From positions 3,147,053-3,211,052 of the forward strand of contig JANAVB010009599.1 in assembly GCA_029216955.1 (NCBI GenBank): DNA of 64,000 nucleotides, given 5' to 3'. Shown piece after piece: positions 1 to 12,098 of this stretch (the stretch's first letter is position 1; each line of letters starts with the position of its first letter). The stretch comes from Iris pallida (taxonomy: Eukaryota; Streptophyta; Magnoliopsida; Asparagales; Iridaceae). Both the position numbers and the translations under genes were made by a program. The notes under the pieces are model-generated. The model was not told the origin of the DNA, did not search any database, and worked only from the letters and a program-made list of their open reading frames with translations.

Positions 1-1529
1 TGATGGTGATTATGAACAAAGGCTACATTTGTCTAAAACGATCACTAATTCATTTAGTGAGAAAATATTTTTTGTGATGTGATCTTGCTACTTTTACCTA
101 TGTTCATATCATGCAGTACATAGTCAGTTTACATCTTTTGAAAATACTTTCGAAAAGCCATAGTTCATATCATTTAATCTCGAGCATACAAGGGGACTAT
201 TCATTTTAAGCACGATGACTACTCATTTCTTGTGAAGTGCGCAGCGTGTTTCGTGAGTCATACTATATTCTCAGGGGCAATAGCATTAACATTCTTCTCT
301 TACTCAAGACATTCTCAGAGTCAGATTACAAGCACAATATCAGATGTTCACTTTGAAAGGGACATAGAAATTCTTAACAATAAATTATTCTTTAAGCAAC
401 TCGTGTTCAGGAAGTTTAGCAACAAATGTATCACTTTTTACCGATTCTTACCATAGCCAACGGTCTATCCCTGCACAAGACAAGGATTAACATAAACATA
501 ATATAACCATCATTTCTCCTGTTCCTCTCTGCACTGATACCTCTTAGCAAAACATTTATCGACTCATGTAACCCGATTGGCAGCTGTGACTCAAGGCTCA
601 GCTCTGCACTAGTACATACACATACCAGCAGTTGTGACTCTTCGGGTCAGCTATGCACTGATATACACACATACTAGCAGCTGTGGCTCAAGGTTCAGCT
701 CTTCACCAATCCATGCCTATCTACATGAAGGTCCATGGGTACGTTCCCATGATTAGCCGTTGAGACTCATGGTTCAGCTCGTCGCTAATAGACACAATAT
801 CCCTCCTGATCGCGAGGTCTAACATTTACCTCAGGGATGCTATTACAATCTCTTCTGGGCCGATCGATTCCCAGTGCCCCGGTAACCGTCGAGAGACTAT
901 TACCTTGTACATAAGTTGTCCGAGACCAATGCATGAACTATTTATTCTATCAATTAAAATTATTCAAGGCACATGTTATAAATCAGCAATCATTCTGTCT
1001 TTTCTCTTCTTTTCATATAACAGAGCCAGTAGCCCCTCTTTTCATTTTGTTCATTCAAACAAAAGAGTCATAGCTTTGCTTTTCTCTTTTCCGTTTATTC
1101 ATTCGATCGATACAATTGTCGTCATTCATTCTTTCATTTCAGCATACAATCATGCACAAGACAATCTTTAGCTAAGCATAGTAACATTTCTATAACAGTG
1201 AGAATAGCAGCCCACTCTTTGTTGGCATACAATTAGGGACATAAAAGCATACTATATTTTCATATTATTTAGCATGGCAATAGTTCATTGATTGCGGCAA
1301 CATTCTACTTTAGCATACTAGGCATCATATCATTTCTTATTAGCTGGCAACAATTCTTCTTAGCATACATGTTATCTCTTTTCTTGTTCTTAGCCTGGTA
1401 GCATGTGGATTCTCTTATAAGCATACTCAATGATTACCATCTTGTTATTAGCAATAACATTCATTTAAAACTCAGATTCTTATTAGGCGTAAGTGAATCA
1501 TAAATTGAGTCTTTCTCCACTCACCCAGA
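1..1529 (-). repeat. LTR-like non-coding sequence downstream of element I
   Basis: No convincing coding frame on either strand. The stretch abuts the integrase end of element I (stop near 1,530) and so lies where the 3' untranslated region and 3' LTR of that minus-strand element should be. It is AT-rich with many short variants of TAGCATAC between about 1,170 and 1,430, and it holds the tandem repeat at 581-725. I see no polypurine tract and no LTR start, so the LTR boundary cannot be placed; the LTR 3' end would lie off the left edge. Confidence 0.4.
581..725. repeat. Imperfect ~48-bp tandem repeat, three copies
   Basis: Copies begin at 581 (CAGCTGTGACTCAAGG), 629 (CAGTTGTGACTCTTCGG) and 678 (CAGCTGTGGCTCAAGG), each followed by a CAGCT core, a run like TGCACTA and ACACATAC. 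A more distant relative starts near 757 (CCGTTGAGACTCATGG). Spacing is 48, 49 and 79 bp. Probably an internal LTR repeat. Confidence 0.6.
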
Positions 1530-2560
1530 TCAATCATCTTCTGTTGCTGAGTCAACAATCCGATCTCTCTGTTTATCTAGTGCATTTATGGAGCGGGACA
1601 CTACACCTCTGGTAGGTGAGATCCTTAGGAAGATATGGTCCCCTTCTTTAAACTCCAAGGGTCGACGGTGTGTGTTCGTCCAGTGCTTCTGCCTGTCTTG
1701 AGATGCTCTCAAGTGCCCTTGGATTTGCTTCACCTTCTCCACTGTACGAACCACCAACTCTAGTCCGAGTATCTGCCTGTCACCCATATCACTCCAACAG
1801 ACGGGAGAACGTCACTTTCTGCCATACAATACTTTGAAAGGGGCCATCTGGATACTGGCATGATAGCTGTTGTTGTAGGAGACCTCTACTAGGTGCAAGT
1901 GGTTCTCCCATGATCCCCCAAAATCTAGCATGCATGCCCTCAATATGTCCTCTAGTGTCTGAATATTGTGCTCTGATTATCCATCTGTCTGGGGTTGATA
2001 TAACGTACTAAACTTCAGACGGGTCCTAAGGCTCTACTGTAGGCTCTGGCAGAAGTACGATATGAATCTCGAATCTTGGTCAGACACTATACTAACCGAG
2101 ACTCCATTAAGTCGCACGATCTGTCTTATATACATCTCAGCTATGGCTTCTATAGACTGTCCCACTCTGAAGGGCAGAAAGTGAACTGACTTGGTGAGTC
2201 GGTCCATTATCACCCAAACTATATTACGTCCACTCAGACTCCTCGGTAAACCCGTAACAAAGTCCATAGTGATGTGCACCCATTTTCATTCCGATATTGG
2301 AAGTGGCTGGAGCAGTCCTACTGACCTCTGATGCTCATCCTTGACTTGTTGACACACCAAGCACTTGGCTACAAAGTGGGCTATCTCTCGTTTCATTCCA
2401 TGCCACCAGAAATGCTATCTCAGATCTTTGTCCATCTTCGTGCCTCCTGGGTGGATGGAGTATGCTGAACTGTGTGCCTCCGTCGTCAACTCCTGACGAA
2501 GCTCTCCATTGGGAACATAGAGGCGATCTCCACATCCCAGAGTCCCATCCTCATGAATGC
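1530..2560 (-). pseudogene. Element I integrase (broken)
   Basis: The core is readable at 2,034-2,279: ITMDFVTGLPRS contains the first catalytic Asp, followed by WVIMDRLTKSVHFLPFRV and IVSDQDSRF with the second Asp. The third acidic residue lies in the frameshifted stretch 1,790-2,030 and is not readable in one frame. The C-terminal part (1,530-1,787) has RPLEFKEGDHIFLRISPT, matching the tail that follows the integrase core in chromoviruses. The zinc-binding N terminus (2,335-2,560) survives only as fragments. At least three frame changes occur. Confidence 0.8.
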
Positions 2561-2869
2561 GTCGTTCCGTCTACATACCGGCTTCCATCCTCTGTCGAAG
2601 TTACTGAAATTTGGCATCTGTCGGCAAGGCGGCTCTGATCCTCTCAACTAACGAAGATTGCACTTGAAGACTAGCCAACTGGCTATCTGCCCCTTGTAGT
2701 ATGACCTCTATCTCCAACTCTTACAGCTCCTCCAGTAGATGGTGCTGAGTGATCAACATGTACGCCATAGGCCTCCTATTCAAGGCGTCTGCTACAACGT
2801 TAGCCTTCCCTAGATGGTACTGCAGCTCGATCTCAAAGTCTTTTATTAGCTCCAACTACCATCTTTGCC

Positions 2870-4180
2870 TCAGATTCAGACCATTCTAAGTATAGACATA
2901 CTTTAAGCTTTTATGGTCTGTGAATATCTCTACCCTTTCTCCATACAAGTAGTGTCTCTAAAGCTTCAGGGCAAAGATAACCGCAGGAAGCTCGAAGTCG
3001 TGGGTTGGAGAATTCTTTTCATGAATCCTCAGTTGCCTCAAAGCATAGTCTACCATCTTCCCGTACTGTATCAAGACACATACCAATCCCTTTCCGGATG
3101 CATCACTGTAGATCACGAATCCTCTCGGTCCTGATGGGATAGTCAGAATAGGTGCTGTGGTAAGGCACTTTTTCAGCTCATCGAATGCCACCTGGCACTC
3201 CTCCATCCAGATAAACTCCTTATCCTTATGGGTCAAGCGGGTCATCGGCTCAGTGATCCTCGCGAATTTCTCTACGAACCTCCGGTAATATCCAGCAATT
3301 CCAAGAAAACTTTTTACCTCTGAGACATTGGTAGGGGTCGACCATGTCTCTACGACCGAGATCTTCGCTGGGTCCATATAGATACCTTCTCCTGAGACAA
3401 CGTGTCCGAGAAAAGAGACACGATCCGTGAAGAACTCACACTTGCTCAGCTTGGCATAGAGTCTTTTATGTCTCAGCGTCTCTAACACAATCTACAGGTG
3501 CTTCTTGTGCTCCTATGGCTCTTCAAGTACACCATTATGTCATCGATGAACACGACTACGAACTAGTCCAAGTACTGGTGGAATACTCTGTTCATCAATT
3601 CATGAACACAACAGGTGCATTAGTCAATCTAAAAGGCACCACTAGGAACTCGTAGTGACCATAACGAGTCCTAAAGGCTATTCTTGGAATGTCCTCCTTC
3701 TGCCCCTTTACTTGATGGTATCCCGATCTCAAGTCAATCTTTGAGAATACCCTGGCTCCAGTCAGTTGGTCGAACAGATCGTCGATCCGAGGCAAGAAGT
3801 ACTTGTTTTTTGTGGTCAAGGCATTCAGGGCTCTATAGTCAATGCATATTAGGACGGACCCATCCTTCTTTAGCACAAATAATACTTAGGGCTTCCCAGG
3901 GTGATGCACTCCGTCGGATGAACCCTTTGGCCTATTACTCCTCTAGCTGAAGCTTCAACTCATCTAGCTCCTTCTTTGCTAACTGGTACATATTAGAAGA
4001 GACCGGTGCTGCTCCTGGCACCAACTCGATAGAAAAATCGACTTTTTTATCAGGTAGAAGACCTGGAAACTCCTCCGGATAGACGTCCATGAACTCTGCA
4101 ACGATCGACGGGGGGGCTGCCTCCATCGCCATGTAGACACCGATGGGCTGGCCTACTCCTTGCTCTATGGTCCCTCTCAT
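2870..4180 (-). pseudogene. Element I reverse transcriptase and RNase H (broken)
   Basis: RT fingers and palm are readable at 3,595-3,876: [16 protein letters not shown], then [14 protein letters not shown] with the first catalytic Asp, then [14 protein letters not shown]. The catalytic loop reads FIDD at about 3,545-3,556, so the active-site aspartates are retained. The RT thumb and connection ([18 protein letters not shown]) and the RNase H start ([16 protein letters not shown]) are in the frame 2,958-3,488. The C terminus of RNase H degrades left of 2,958. A frameshift around 3,490-3,590 separates the two RT halves. Confidence 0.85.
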
Positions 4181-4204
4181 AAACTCAAACTTCTGATGAT
4201 TTGG

Positions 4205-4507
4205 CTATCTAAAGATGACGCTTCCCTTCCGGCAATCTAAGATGGCATGATACTGGCTCAACCAATCCATCCCCAACACAACATGAAAATTTGGCATAGG
4301 GAATACCAAAAATCGAGCCCTCAACTCTCTTCCACACACGACCACGGAGCACGTCCTACACGTGCTAGTGACTGGAACGATCCCTCCACCCGTAAGAATC
4401 TTCCAACTCTTAGGCAAGGGCAAAGTGGCTACTTTGTGCATAGCTATAAAACTACTATATATGAAAGATAATGTGGCTCCAAAATCGAACAGTACAATAG
4501 CAGGCAA
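4205..4507 (-). pseudogene. Element I aspartic protease, active site altered
   Basis: The fold is recognisable by VLFDFGATLSFI near the N terminus and VVLGMDWLSQYHAILDCR at the end. Retropepsins need D-S/T-G; here the middle residue is Phe (DFGA), which should abolish activity. Upstream at 4,794-4,979 lies a damaged CCHC knuckle, CHYCGKKGYVQMDYRR, in which the His and last Cys are replaced by Tyr. Both changes fit random decay. Confidence 0.75.
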
Positions 4508-5024
4508 TGATGCAACTAAAATAGTACCTGTGATTGCCGCTCCCTCTGGCTCCTCCTACTCTGGTGCCATAGCAAAGACCTGTCCTCTCCTCTATCTGCT
4601 ATCTATATTGTGCCTCCTGTGTGGGCAGTGGTCCACTCTGATATCCTCCGGATGCTGGTGCTCTCTGGGCTTCAATCGCCTATGCTAGTAGCTTGGGTCC
4701 TGGTAGAGCTGGCCTTAGGGCCATCTGCTGAGCTATGTCATTATGCTACGGGCAGTCCATGGCCTGGTGCTGTCTCGATCTGTACCTCAAGCATTAGTTG
4801 AGCCTTCTCCTATAGTCCATCTGAACGTATCCCTTCTTGCCACAATAGTGACAAGTCAGGAGCTCTTTTGTCTGGTATAAGGCAACCCGCTGCTGAAGAT
4901 GGGTTTTCGGGCGTCTGATCAGGCCTCCTATCCGAAGTCTGGCTGGTGCGGCTGTGTGAGTAGGGCACCTCGCACTCAACGGATCCCTGTTGATGGCTTT
5001 CTGGACTCTGGCCTCGGCTAATAC

Positions 5025-5830
5025 CTACTCGTAGGTAGTTTTCGACTGTGCGCTCGTATACCTTTGGAGCTTCGTCATGCCGTGATGGAACCTTCGGGCC
5101 TTCTCTGTCTCATCGGGTATTAGTAGTGTGTCGAACCGGCTGAGGTGGCTGAACTCTGCATCATACTCATCTACGGTCATGTTCTCCTGCTTGAGGTGGA
5201 GGAACTGATCGTAAAGAGCATCACAGATGGTAGCTGGAAAGTACTTCGCCTCAAAGTACTCAAAAAATTGCTCCAAAGTCTTGTCCTTGCCGACTTTGTG
5301 CTCCTTTAATTTCCACCAATGATAGGTATTTCCCTCCAGCTGGGTCCTCATGGCAGTGATCCACAACTCAGTAGGTAGCTGTGAAGCATCCAAGACCTTC
5401 TGCGTGCTGGCTATCCAATCATAGATCTCCTCCGGGCTCATATTACCCTTGAAAGGGTTTCGGGTCCATCTGACGTTACCCCCGAATGCTGCCCACCGGC
5501 TGAACTAGTACTAGGGCAGGTGGTGGTGCAGGTGCTGGGGCTGCCATCCTTTCTAAGAAAGTCATCAGAGTCTGCCTCATGACCTCCGTCTGTTGCCACT
5601 GTTGCTGCATCATTGTCTGGAAGAACTAGAACATCTGGGGCTGACCCTCCGGCTGTGGCATCTGGGGCGGAATGGCATACGATATCTGTTGTGGGTATCT
5701 CCATGCGACATCTGGGGCAGATTGGATGCATACGGCACCTGCTGCGGGTATATTCCATACGGCATCTGGGGTGAATTCGGTGCATACGACACCTGCTGTA
5801 AGTATGCTCTATGCGGCATCTGGATGGAAC
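5025..5830 (-). pseudogene. Element I gag (broken)
   Basis: The retrotransposon gag domain reads at 5,025-5,441 with SPEEIYDWIASTQKVLDA, TYHWWKLKEH, FFEYFEAKYFP and QENMTVDEYDAEFSHLSRF, the hallmark order of chromovirus Gag. N-terminal to it, 5,610-5,819 encodes two to three degenerate repeats of a Tyr/Pro/Gln-rich unit (YGIYPQQVPYA, AYLQQVSYAPNSPQMP). The repeat is visible in DNA as alternating GGCATCTGGGG and CACCTGCTG blocks. A frame change near 5,440 separates the two parts. Confidence 0.8.
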
Positions 5831-6248
5831 AGTGGTGGCGGCGGCAAAGGGTTCTCCTTCTGTTGCATCGGCGTCTGCGACGTCTGGCCCTCCTAGTGCA
5901 TCGGTGCAGGCTGTGGTACGAACCCTACATGAATAGATGGGGTCGTCGAAACGGTCAGAACGCGTCCGAGAGTCTGGATCTATGTGGAAGCTGGAGTCCT
6001 ATCGTCGTTGGGTGTCATGTTATGTGCCGGGGGGCACCATATGCTGTGCGTCCGCTGTGCAGATGCATCTCTCTGAAGGAGACAAAATTTCATAATATAG
6101 GTATAGGAAATAAGCAAGTTGCTCGATTTTTCAATCATAAGATAGGAATATGGAAGTCAAAGGTGATAATCAAAATGTAGATGAGATTCTATATTTCCTA
6201 GTCCAAATTGTAGGCTTGCGTTGGTTTGTAATCTAAGCGATAAACTGA

Positions 6249-6266
6249 GACCTGCATGGGCCACCA
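6249..6266 (-). other. Candidate primer-binding site of element I
   Basis: The plus strand reads GACCTGCATGGGCCACCA, ending in CCA like a tRNA 3' end; the element-sense strand begins TGG as a PBS should. It lies 9 bases from the LTR edge (TG at 6,276). The identical 18-mer with the same 9-base gap occurs in element IV (49,488-49,505). I could not match it to a particular tRNA. Confidence 0.6.
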
Positions 6267-6275
6267 CCTAAACTA

Positions 6276-7719
6276 TGTCATGCCCAAGTCCTAAAATATG
6301 TAGGATTTGGACATAACCTGGCCAGCTGATACAACCTAGAGTGAAATGCCTAATTTAATGAACTCACTTAGGTGTACTACGCTGTAAATATAACTAAACT
6401 AACAAATAGCAGGCAATCATCTAAATCTCATCCACAGAAATAGTAAAGGAAAGTACTAAAATATATACAAAGTAGGCTGAATATCCATAGTACAACAAAA
6501 TGAATCCAAAGTCTGGTGGGAACAAACCCACAGTACAATATAATGAAAATACTGGAAATGGAAAGATAACTAGCCAAGAGCAACAACTAACTAGATAATG
6601 AAGCTTTCAACCAAAGTAGCATCATACCCTGAATCAAGGGAACTCCTCAGGAAGCACCTCGTAGTCCTCCGTTACATATCCTGTCTCAACTCCAGAACCT
6701 TAAATCTTCGAGTATAGATACTCGTTGGGATCTGGAAATGAACCAGGTCCTCAGGGGACATAGCAAGATACAAATAGGAATATGCCATAAAGTAAATACT
6801 GATATAAATATAAATGGTGAGCTAACTAGTCTAAGTGAATGCATATTAAAACAACTTTGGAACGTATGGGTAGGTAGATTAAGGAATGACATTGAGTCAC
6901 GGGCCGATATCGGATCACGAGCCGATGTAAACATACAAGCACTAGTATACCTCCCGACGGTACTTAGCCCACAACTAGTGGCGGATGTCGGACATATCAC
7001 TAGTGTATGTATGGCCCATAACCGGGTATACATGCCCATAATCAGATTCCTACTGAGGCTAAAATAATGTAACTGTCTGCCCCATTCGCCTACTGGTTGT
7101 CTTCTCCGCCCAAAAAATGTACAAGTCGTATCTACGACCCAAACATCCATTCTCAATACAAAGTCAGCCATCTAGAACTATCACTACCATAAATGTGCCG
7201 TCACACGTGCTACTCGTACTGATGGCCAGTCGAGAGCGTCAGCTTGTGCCATGACTTGTTCTCACTTGGTGCCGTGACATAAAGCGTGTCATAGTCATGG
7301 GAGTTATAATAACAACTCCGCAACTGAGGGTACGTCGCCTAGAGCCAAGTCAAGTATACATATCATAGTGTCGATGCCATCATCGAATATACCTGAGGTA
7401 ATTCCTGGGCTAGTCTAACTAAGTCCACACTAGCAAGAGTATAATGGAGTATATGTAAATCAGTAATACAAGGCAAGGTATACTTGCCTGCAACTCCGAA
7501 ATGTACAAGCAAAGCTCCGGTCCCTCCTGTATCGATCGTGTCATCATGGGGACCTACAAATACAACAACCAAGGCTTACGATACATTAAGTAAACCCCCA
7601 TGATCACGACTTGATCATGAAGCCCTATAAGTTAAACAATTACATATTTTTAGGTGAGGATTGAATACAAGCGTGTGTACATCATGTTAACTCATGAAGT
7701 CTCATACATAATACTCAAG

Positions 7720-7721
<2 letters not shown>
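6276..7721 (-). repeat. 5' LTR of element I (interrupted)
   Basis: Begins on the plus strand with TGTCATGCCCAAGTCC, the inverted form of an LTR end in ...ACA, beside the PBS. A similar edge (TG followed by a C-rich block and AAATNNTTAGG) starts the LTRs at 22,209 and 36,576. There is no long ORF. A short acidic frame (VTEDYEVLPEEFP then stop at 6,634-6,636) sits 358 bp from the LTR edge. The LTR is lost at the (AT)n tract at 7,722. Confidence 0.65.

Positions 7722-7775
<54 letters not shown>
7722..7775. repeat. (AT)n microsatellite beside LINE1 poly(A)
   Basis: About 27 uninterrupted AT units, directly followed by the T-run that is the minus-strand poly(A) tail of LINE1. Confidence 0.9.
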
Positions 7776-7776
<1 letters not shown>

Positions 7777-7783
<7 letters not shown>

Positions 7784-8480
7784 TCTTTTTTGGAATCAAA
7801 ATTTTATTGATAGAATTCAGGCACCAATTACATTAGTGATTCATCCAGTCTGGGAACTGGTCAATATGACTACAACACGTGAGAGCCTTCTGAATCTGAC
7901 GTTGTATCTCTTTTACCAAGAAAACAGCCCCGAAGCCTTGTTCCTCGTAGTGGCATTTGTTTCTATTTTTCCATAAAACTCAGTAAATAGTACCCACCAC
8001 AGTCTTTTTAAGATGCATCTACCCTCTCCGACCCCATTTCTGAATCAGTTGAGGAAAAGAATGAATATGTCCCAAAATTCAAAAGTGCTGCTGGAAGGTC
8101 CCCCAAACAAGTCGAGCGAGTTCCCCATTAAGAAAAATATGATTCACCGTCTCTCCATGTTCCTCCATGCAGTAATGACATTTAGAAGCCAGGGAAAATC
8201 TAAGCCATTGTACCGTAACGTCCGTCGACAATCTGTTATGATGTATATGCCAACAAACAATAGACCACTTGCAAGGGACGCAAGTAATCCAAATAAATAT
8301 AAAATATAGCCGAACAATTAATTGTGGCCGAATGGATTTCCGTGCAGAAGCTAGCATGAAAGAGCCCCCATATGTGGCCGTCCATCTGATGGAGTCTCTA
8401 CCATCCAAAAATGATACATCGCCTAAATCGGATACAGCATCAGCGCCCAAGAGGTGACCAACCCGTCCCATATTCCATCT
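7777..8480 (-). pseudogene. LINE1 zf-RVT region and 3' UTR
   Basis: The frame 8,079-8,471 ends with KSIRPQL, WSIVCWHIHHNRLSTDVT, LRFSLASKCHYC and ETVNHIFLNGELARLVW: the Cys/His cluster typical of zf-RVT at the end of plant LINE ORF2 proteins. The remaining ~300 bp to the poly(A) is 3' UTR, ending on the minus strand with AATAAAATTTTGATTCC before the A-run, which contains a polyadenylation-like AATAAA. Confidence 0.75.
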
Positions 8481-9490
8481 TCCTTCCGTCGAGGCTAGAT
8501 CACGAATTCAGATGTTAGAGACCTAGCCACCATGGAGCCCAGTAATAGATGGCAGCTACCTTCCATATAGCACTGACGAGCTCCAGTCTTGCAGCGTTAA
8601 AGGAATATGGCGTTCACCCAAATCCCGCTCTCTAAGTAGGCGACGCCAAACCGGCGAAGCCGTTTGTGCAGGCCCAGCAGCGTTGGGGTAACGGTCTGAG
8701 AAGTAGATAGCCTTCATATACCGGGTCCACAATGCCTTTTGTTGATAAAGTTTCCATCAGAGCTTCATCGTGAATGCATCCATAATATCACGCAATCTCT
8801 GAATGCCAAGTCTACTTTCGTCCTTCTCCATAGTTACCTGATCCCAGGATAGCCATCTACGCTTTCCAATTCCATCTTTCGACCCCCAGAAAAATCCTAC
8901 AAACATGTTTTCCATCTGGGCCAGGATAGCAAGTGGGGGGCTACTCGTAGCAATAGTATATGTTGGGATTGAAGAGAGCACGGATTTGATTAAGAGAAGT
9001 TTACCGCCCAAAGATAAAACCCGATTATGTCAACCATCAATACGTCTCCTAATCTTTAAAAGCAGATTTTCATACATCCCAATCATGGTTGCCCCATAAG
9101 TGATTGGACATCCCAAGTACTGGAAAGGCGGATGAAGCACTTGTAGACCCGCGATCTCCTGTACCTCACTAATCTGCAAACTGTCTAAACCCTCCGGCAC
9201 GAACATTGCTAATTTTGCATAGTTTATCCTTTGACCCGAAGCCGCCTCATACTCCTGAAGTGTCTTCCGCAGCCGTCGTAACGATCTTTTTTCACCCGCC
9301 GCAAACACGAGACCGTCGTCCGCATAACTCAGATGCGTAACCCGGGGACATCCACTCAGTGCATAGTAGTTCCTCTGGCTCGGGTACGTTCCCAAAGCGT
9401 TCAAGCTCCTGGATAAAGCCTCCCCCACAATAATGAATAACGCCGGAGATAAAGGATCACCCTGCCGCACCCCCTGAAGAACAGATAGGC

Positions 9491-10463
9491 AACTCTAGAG
9501 GGGGGTGAATAGAGTTTATAACGATAATGGCCAATAAAAATGAACTCTTTTCACCAACAGTTAATAATCAGAGTAGTAAATGCGGAAATAAAAAGATCAA
9601 GAGAGCATAAGCAAACACAGCCAATTTTTAACCTGGTTTCCCTCGTGGAGGACTAGTCCAGGCCTGAGAACTCTAGCTCAGGATTGAAATCTACTATTTG
9701 TGAAATAGTAGTTACACCCCGTGCCTTTTCTCAGAAGAGCACGTAAACTTCTTACAAAGATCGCTGTGGCGAAACTTGGACTTTTCCAAGTGACTTATAA
9801 CTTTTTGCACTCAAACTTCTAGTTGACTCACACTGAGCACCTTAGACGGTTGGAAAGTGTGATGGCTAAGTTGGGTGGGAAGATTAGGCTCTCTAGTATG
9901 TAGGCGATAGAAGAGAAGAGAATAAGAAGATTGGATGATTAAAATGAGAGAATTCAAGGCCTATTTATACTAGTCGGGATAGGCAGAATTCGGCAAGAAT
10001 TCTGTGTCATAAATTCAAATTTTTGGCTGTTGGACAACTAGCATCTCGTAGTCCCTATAAATTAGGTCCTGGAAATTAGGGGACAGAGTTCGGCCCGAAC
10101 TCTGTATGGAGGCAGAGTTCGGCCCGAACTCTGTCTCTATGGGGACAGAATGTTCAAAGGCAGTTGGGCATGTTGGGCTGATTTAGCTTTTGGTTGAGTA
10201 GAGCTATGAGGGATAAGTCTAGCCCTAAGATGCTCAATATGACTAAATGTATATTTGCCTAGACTCAATAAAAGTAAAATACAGACTCCAGAATACAAAC
10301 AGCAGCTGGTCTGAAGCAGATGTCGTCTTGAGCTGATATGATGAGTTGATCGATCTTGGATGTTGATAGAGCTTATGTGTCTAGTTGGACTATGATAAAT
10401 ATTATTTTGTTAATTATCAAGATTAGGTTGACTGTAATCCAGTTTGGGTCAACACCCCCCCCG
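9491..10463. mobile_element. Unclassified ~970-bp insertion splitting LINE1 RT
   Basis: The LINE frame breaks between GFFHAT (right of 10,463) and LQGVRQGDP (left of 9,485), where LINE2 has an uninterrupted GYFQSFRGVRQGDP. The inserted block starts CTAGAGGGGGGTGAATAG and, read from the other end, CGGGGGGGGTGTTGAC, so both ends share inverted GGGGGGTG. It has no ORF of note. It contains three hairpin palindromes (9,985-10,132). No clear target duplication was found. It could be a small DNA transposon or a solo LTR-like repeat. Confidence 0.65.
9985..10132. repeat. Three copies of a near-perfect palindrome
   Basis: AGAGTTCGGCCCGAACTCT occurs at 10,085-10,103 and 10,114-10,132, and the variant AGAATTCGGCAAGAATTCT at 9,985-10,003. 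Each folds into an 8-bp stem with a 3-base loop. In all three the two arms are complementary although their sequence differs between copies (AGTTC against AATTC). Confidence 0.75.
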
Positions 10464-12098
10464 TAGCATGGAAGAATCCTGCAGGTTGTCCATTTAATAA
10501 AATAGAAAACCAAATATTGTTAATTAGACGAAAAACTATATCCACCCACTTCGGGCCGAAGCCGAATTTACGCAATACCCGAAGAAAAAAGGTCTAATCA
10601 ACTCTATCATAAGCCTTCATCATATCAAGCTTGATATCAACGTTATTGCCTGCCCCTGGGTTCTTATGCCTCATTCTATGGATAATCTCCTGGGCCAAGA
10701 TTATATTGTCCATAATCCCACGGCCCTTCACAAAGGCACTCTGCTCCAGAGAAATAATACAGGGGAGGATATCTACCAATCAATTAGCTAATACATTCGA
10801 CAAAATTTTGTTGACAAAAGTACACAAGCTAATCAGTCAGAACTCTGATAACCTGGTCGGGTGATCAACCTTTGGGATCAGAATCAGCTGTGTGCTGGAG
10901 ATGGTATAAGGTAAACTGAAGCCCTAGAAGAAGGGAGTTGCTGCATCTAAGACATCATCGACCACAATATCCCAGCAATAGACAAAGAAGCAACCAGTAA
11001 AGCCGTCAACCCCAGCCATACTACTTTGGTCTAAACTTTTAACCACTGTCAATAATTCCTCCTTAGAAGGGAGAGCCTCCAGAAGAACGTTGTCTTCCTC
11101 CATAACCAGGTGTAGAATCTCCTGGAGTATCATAGTAGAATCAGACACTTGCTCCTACATGAACAATCGGCCAAAGAAGACCTCTGCCTCCCGATGCAGG
11201 TCAACTGGGTCAGTAATGATCGACCCATCATCTCGCTCCAACTGATGAATATATAAGTGATTTGGCCGATTGGAAACACAATCATGAAAATATGAAGTAT
11301 TTCGATCTTAACTCAAATCCCACTTCAAGCGCGCCTTTTGCCTCCAGAATGCTTCTTCCACCAAGGTCCTGCTCTTGAGCCTCGCCATGGCGGCGTAGAA
11401 AGAGCACCGATTCATCGAGGATGGATCACATTCGTACCGAGCCTCTGCCTAGAGCACAACATCCTCGACAACTCTAACGGCCTGGAAGACGTTCCCATAA
11501 GTACTCTTGCTGCAGGAAGAGAGAGCCTTTCTAGTAGCCGCCAGCCGAAGGCCAATTCGAGTCAAGCCATTCGGATGAGAGATGGAAGACCATGCCACTC
11601 GGACTTGCTCGATGAACTCTGTATGATTAGTCCAAAAATTTAGAGAGCAAAATTGCTTGAAAGGTTTAGTCACCTAGGGCCTGACCATAAGCAAAAGCGG
11701 GGCATGGTCAGATTCTGCCCTACTTAAGTGATCACAACTAGTAAGGAGAGGCAGCGCAGACTAGTTGCGATCTACCAGAAGCCTATCCAATCTGGAACCT
11801 TATCTTTTTATGCCAGACTGACCATTGAACAAAGTAAATCGGCTGCCTGTGTACGCAACCTCCCGAAGCCCTGCCGCCACCTGGAACTGAAGAAACTCCT
11901 AAATATCAGAAGGGTGCACCGGTCGTCCACCAAACTTTTTATCTGAGCGAGTCACCATATTAAAGTCACCACAATTGCCCAAGGATCGCCCTGGGAAGTC
12001 GCCTGAATATGAAAAAGTGTGTCCCAAATTTTACGTCTTCCTTCTTTCAAGTTGTGAGCATGGATAAAAGAAATCTGGCCATACTGGGGAATAATCCT

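Larger units (their letters stand above)
1530..7721 (-). mobile_element. Element I: decayed Ty3/gypsy retrotransposon, chromovirus type
   Basis: Reading right to left on the minus strand the order is LTR (6,276-~7,721), primer-binding site (6,249-6,266), gag (to 5,025), zinc knuckle, aspartic protease, reverse transcriptase, RNase H and integrase (to 1,530). PR-RT-RH-IN is the Ty3/gypsy order. The integrase sequence (VTGLPRS, DRLTKS, IVSDQD) is of the chromovirus/Del-Tekay style. All domains carry frameshifts and stops, so the copy is dead. No chromodomain can be read with confidence beyond the integrase C terminus. The 5' LTR is cut by the (AT)n tract and LINE1. Confidence 0.85.
7776..12098 (-). 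mobile_element. LINE1: 5'-truncated L1-type LINE
   Basis: The 3' end is the T-run at 7,776-7,795 (poly(A) on the minus strand). Reading right to left, the minus strand encodes the C-terminal half of an endonuclease, a reverse transcriptase and a zf-RVT region, typical for ORF2 of plant L1-clade LINEs. ORF1 and the start of the endonuclease are missing. The copy is split by an unrelated insertion at 9,491-10,463 and has several frameshifts and stops. The right edge, where LINE frames give way to the extra ORF of element II, is at about 12,098. Confidence 0.85.
8500..12098 (-). pseudogene. LINE1 ORF2 endonuclease and reverse transcriptase (broken)
   Basis: The RT region is read from 10,594-10,779 (QSAFVKGRGIMDNIILAQE, KLDMMKAYDRVD) and 9,030-9,470 (RQGDPLSPALFIIVGEALSRSL, LSYADDGLVFAAG). 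The YADD catalytic loop is intact. The thumb and connection follow at 8,757-9,011 (GGKLLLIKSVLSSIPTY). Upstream, 10,924-11,673 carries the linker before RT. Between about 11,690 and 12,090 the minus strand reads pieces of the endonuclease C-terminal half (GDFNMVTRSDKKFGG, then LDRLLVDRN and SDHAPLLL). It is cut short by truncation and frameshifts. Confidence 0.85.

Noticed and set aside
5593..6180. 195-aa plus-strand ORF
   Set aside because: Opposite strand of the element I gag repeats; Trp/Arg/Leu-rich and unlike any family.
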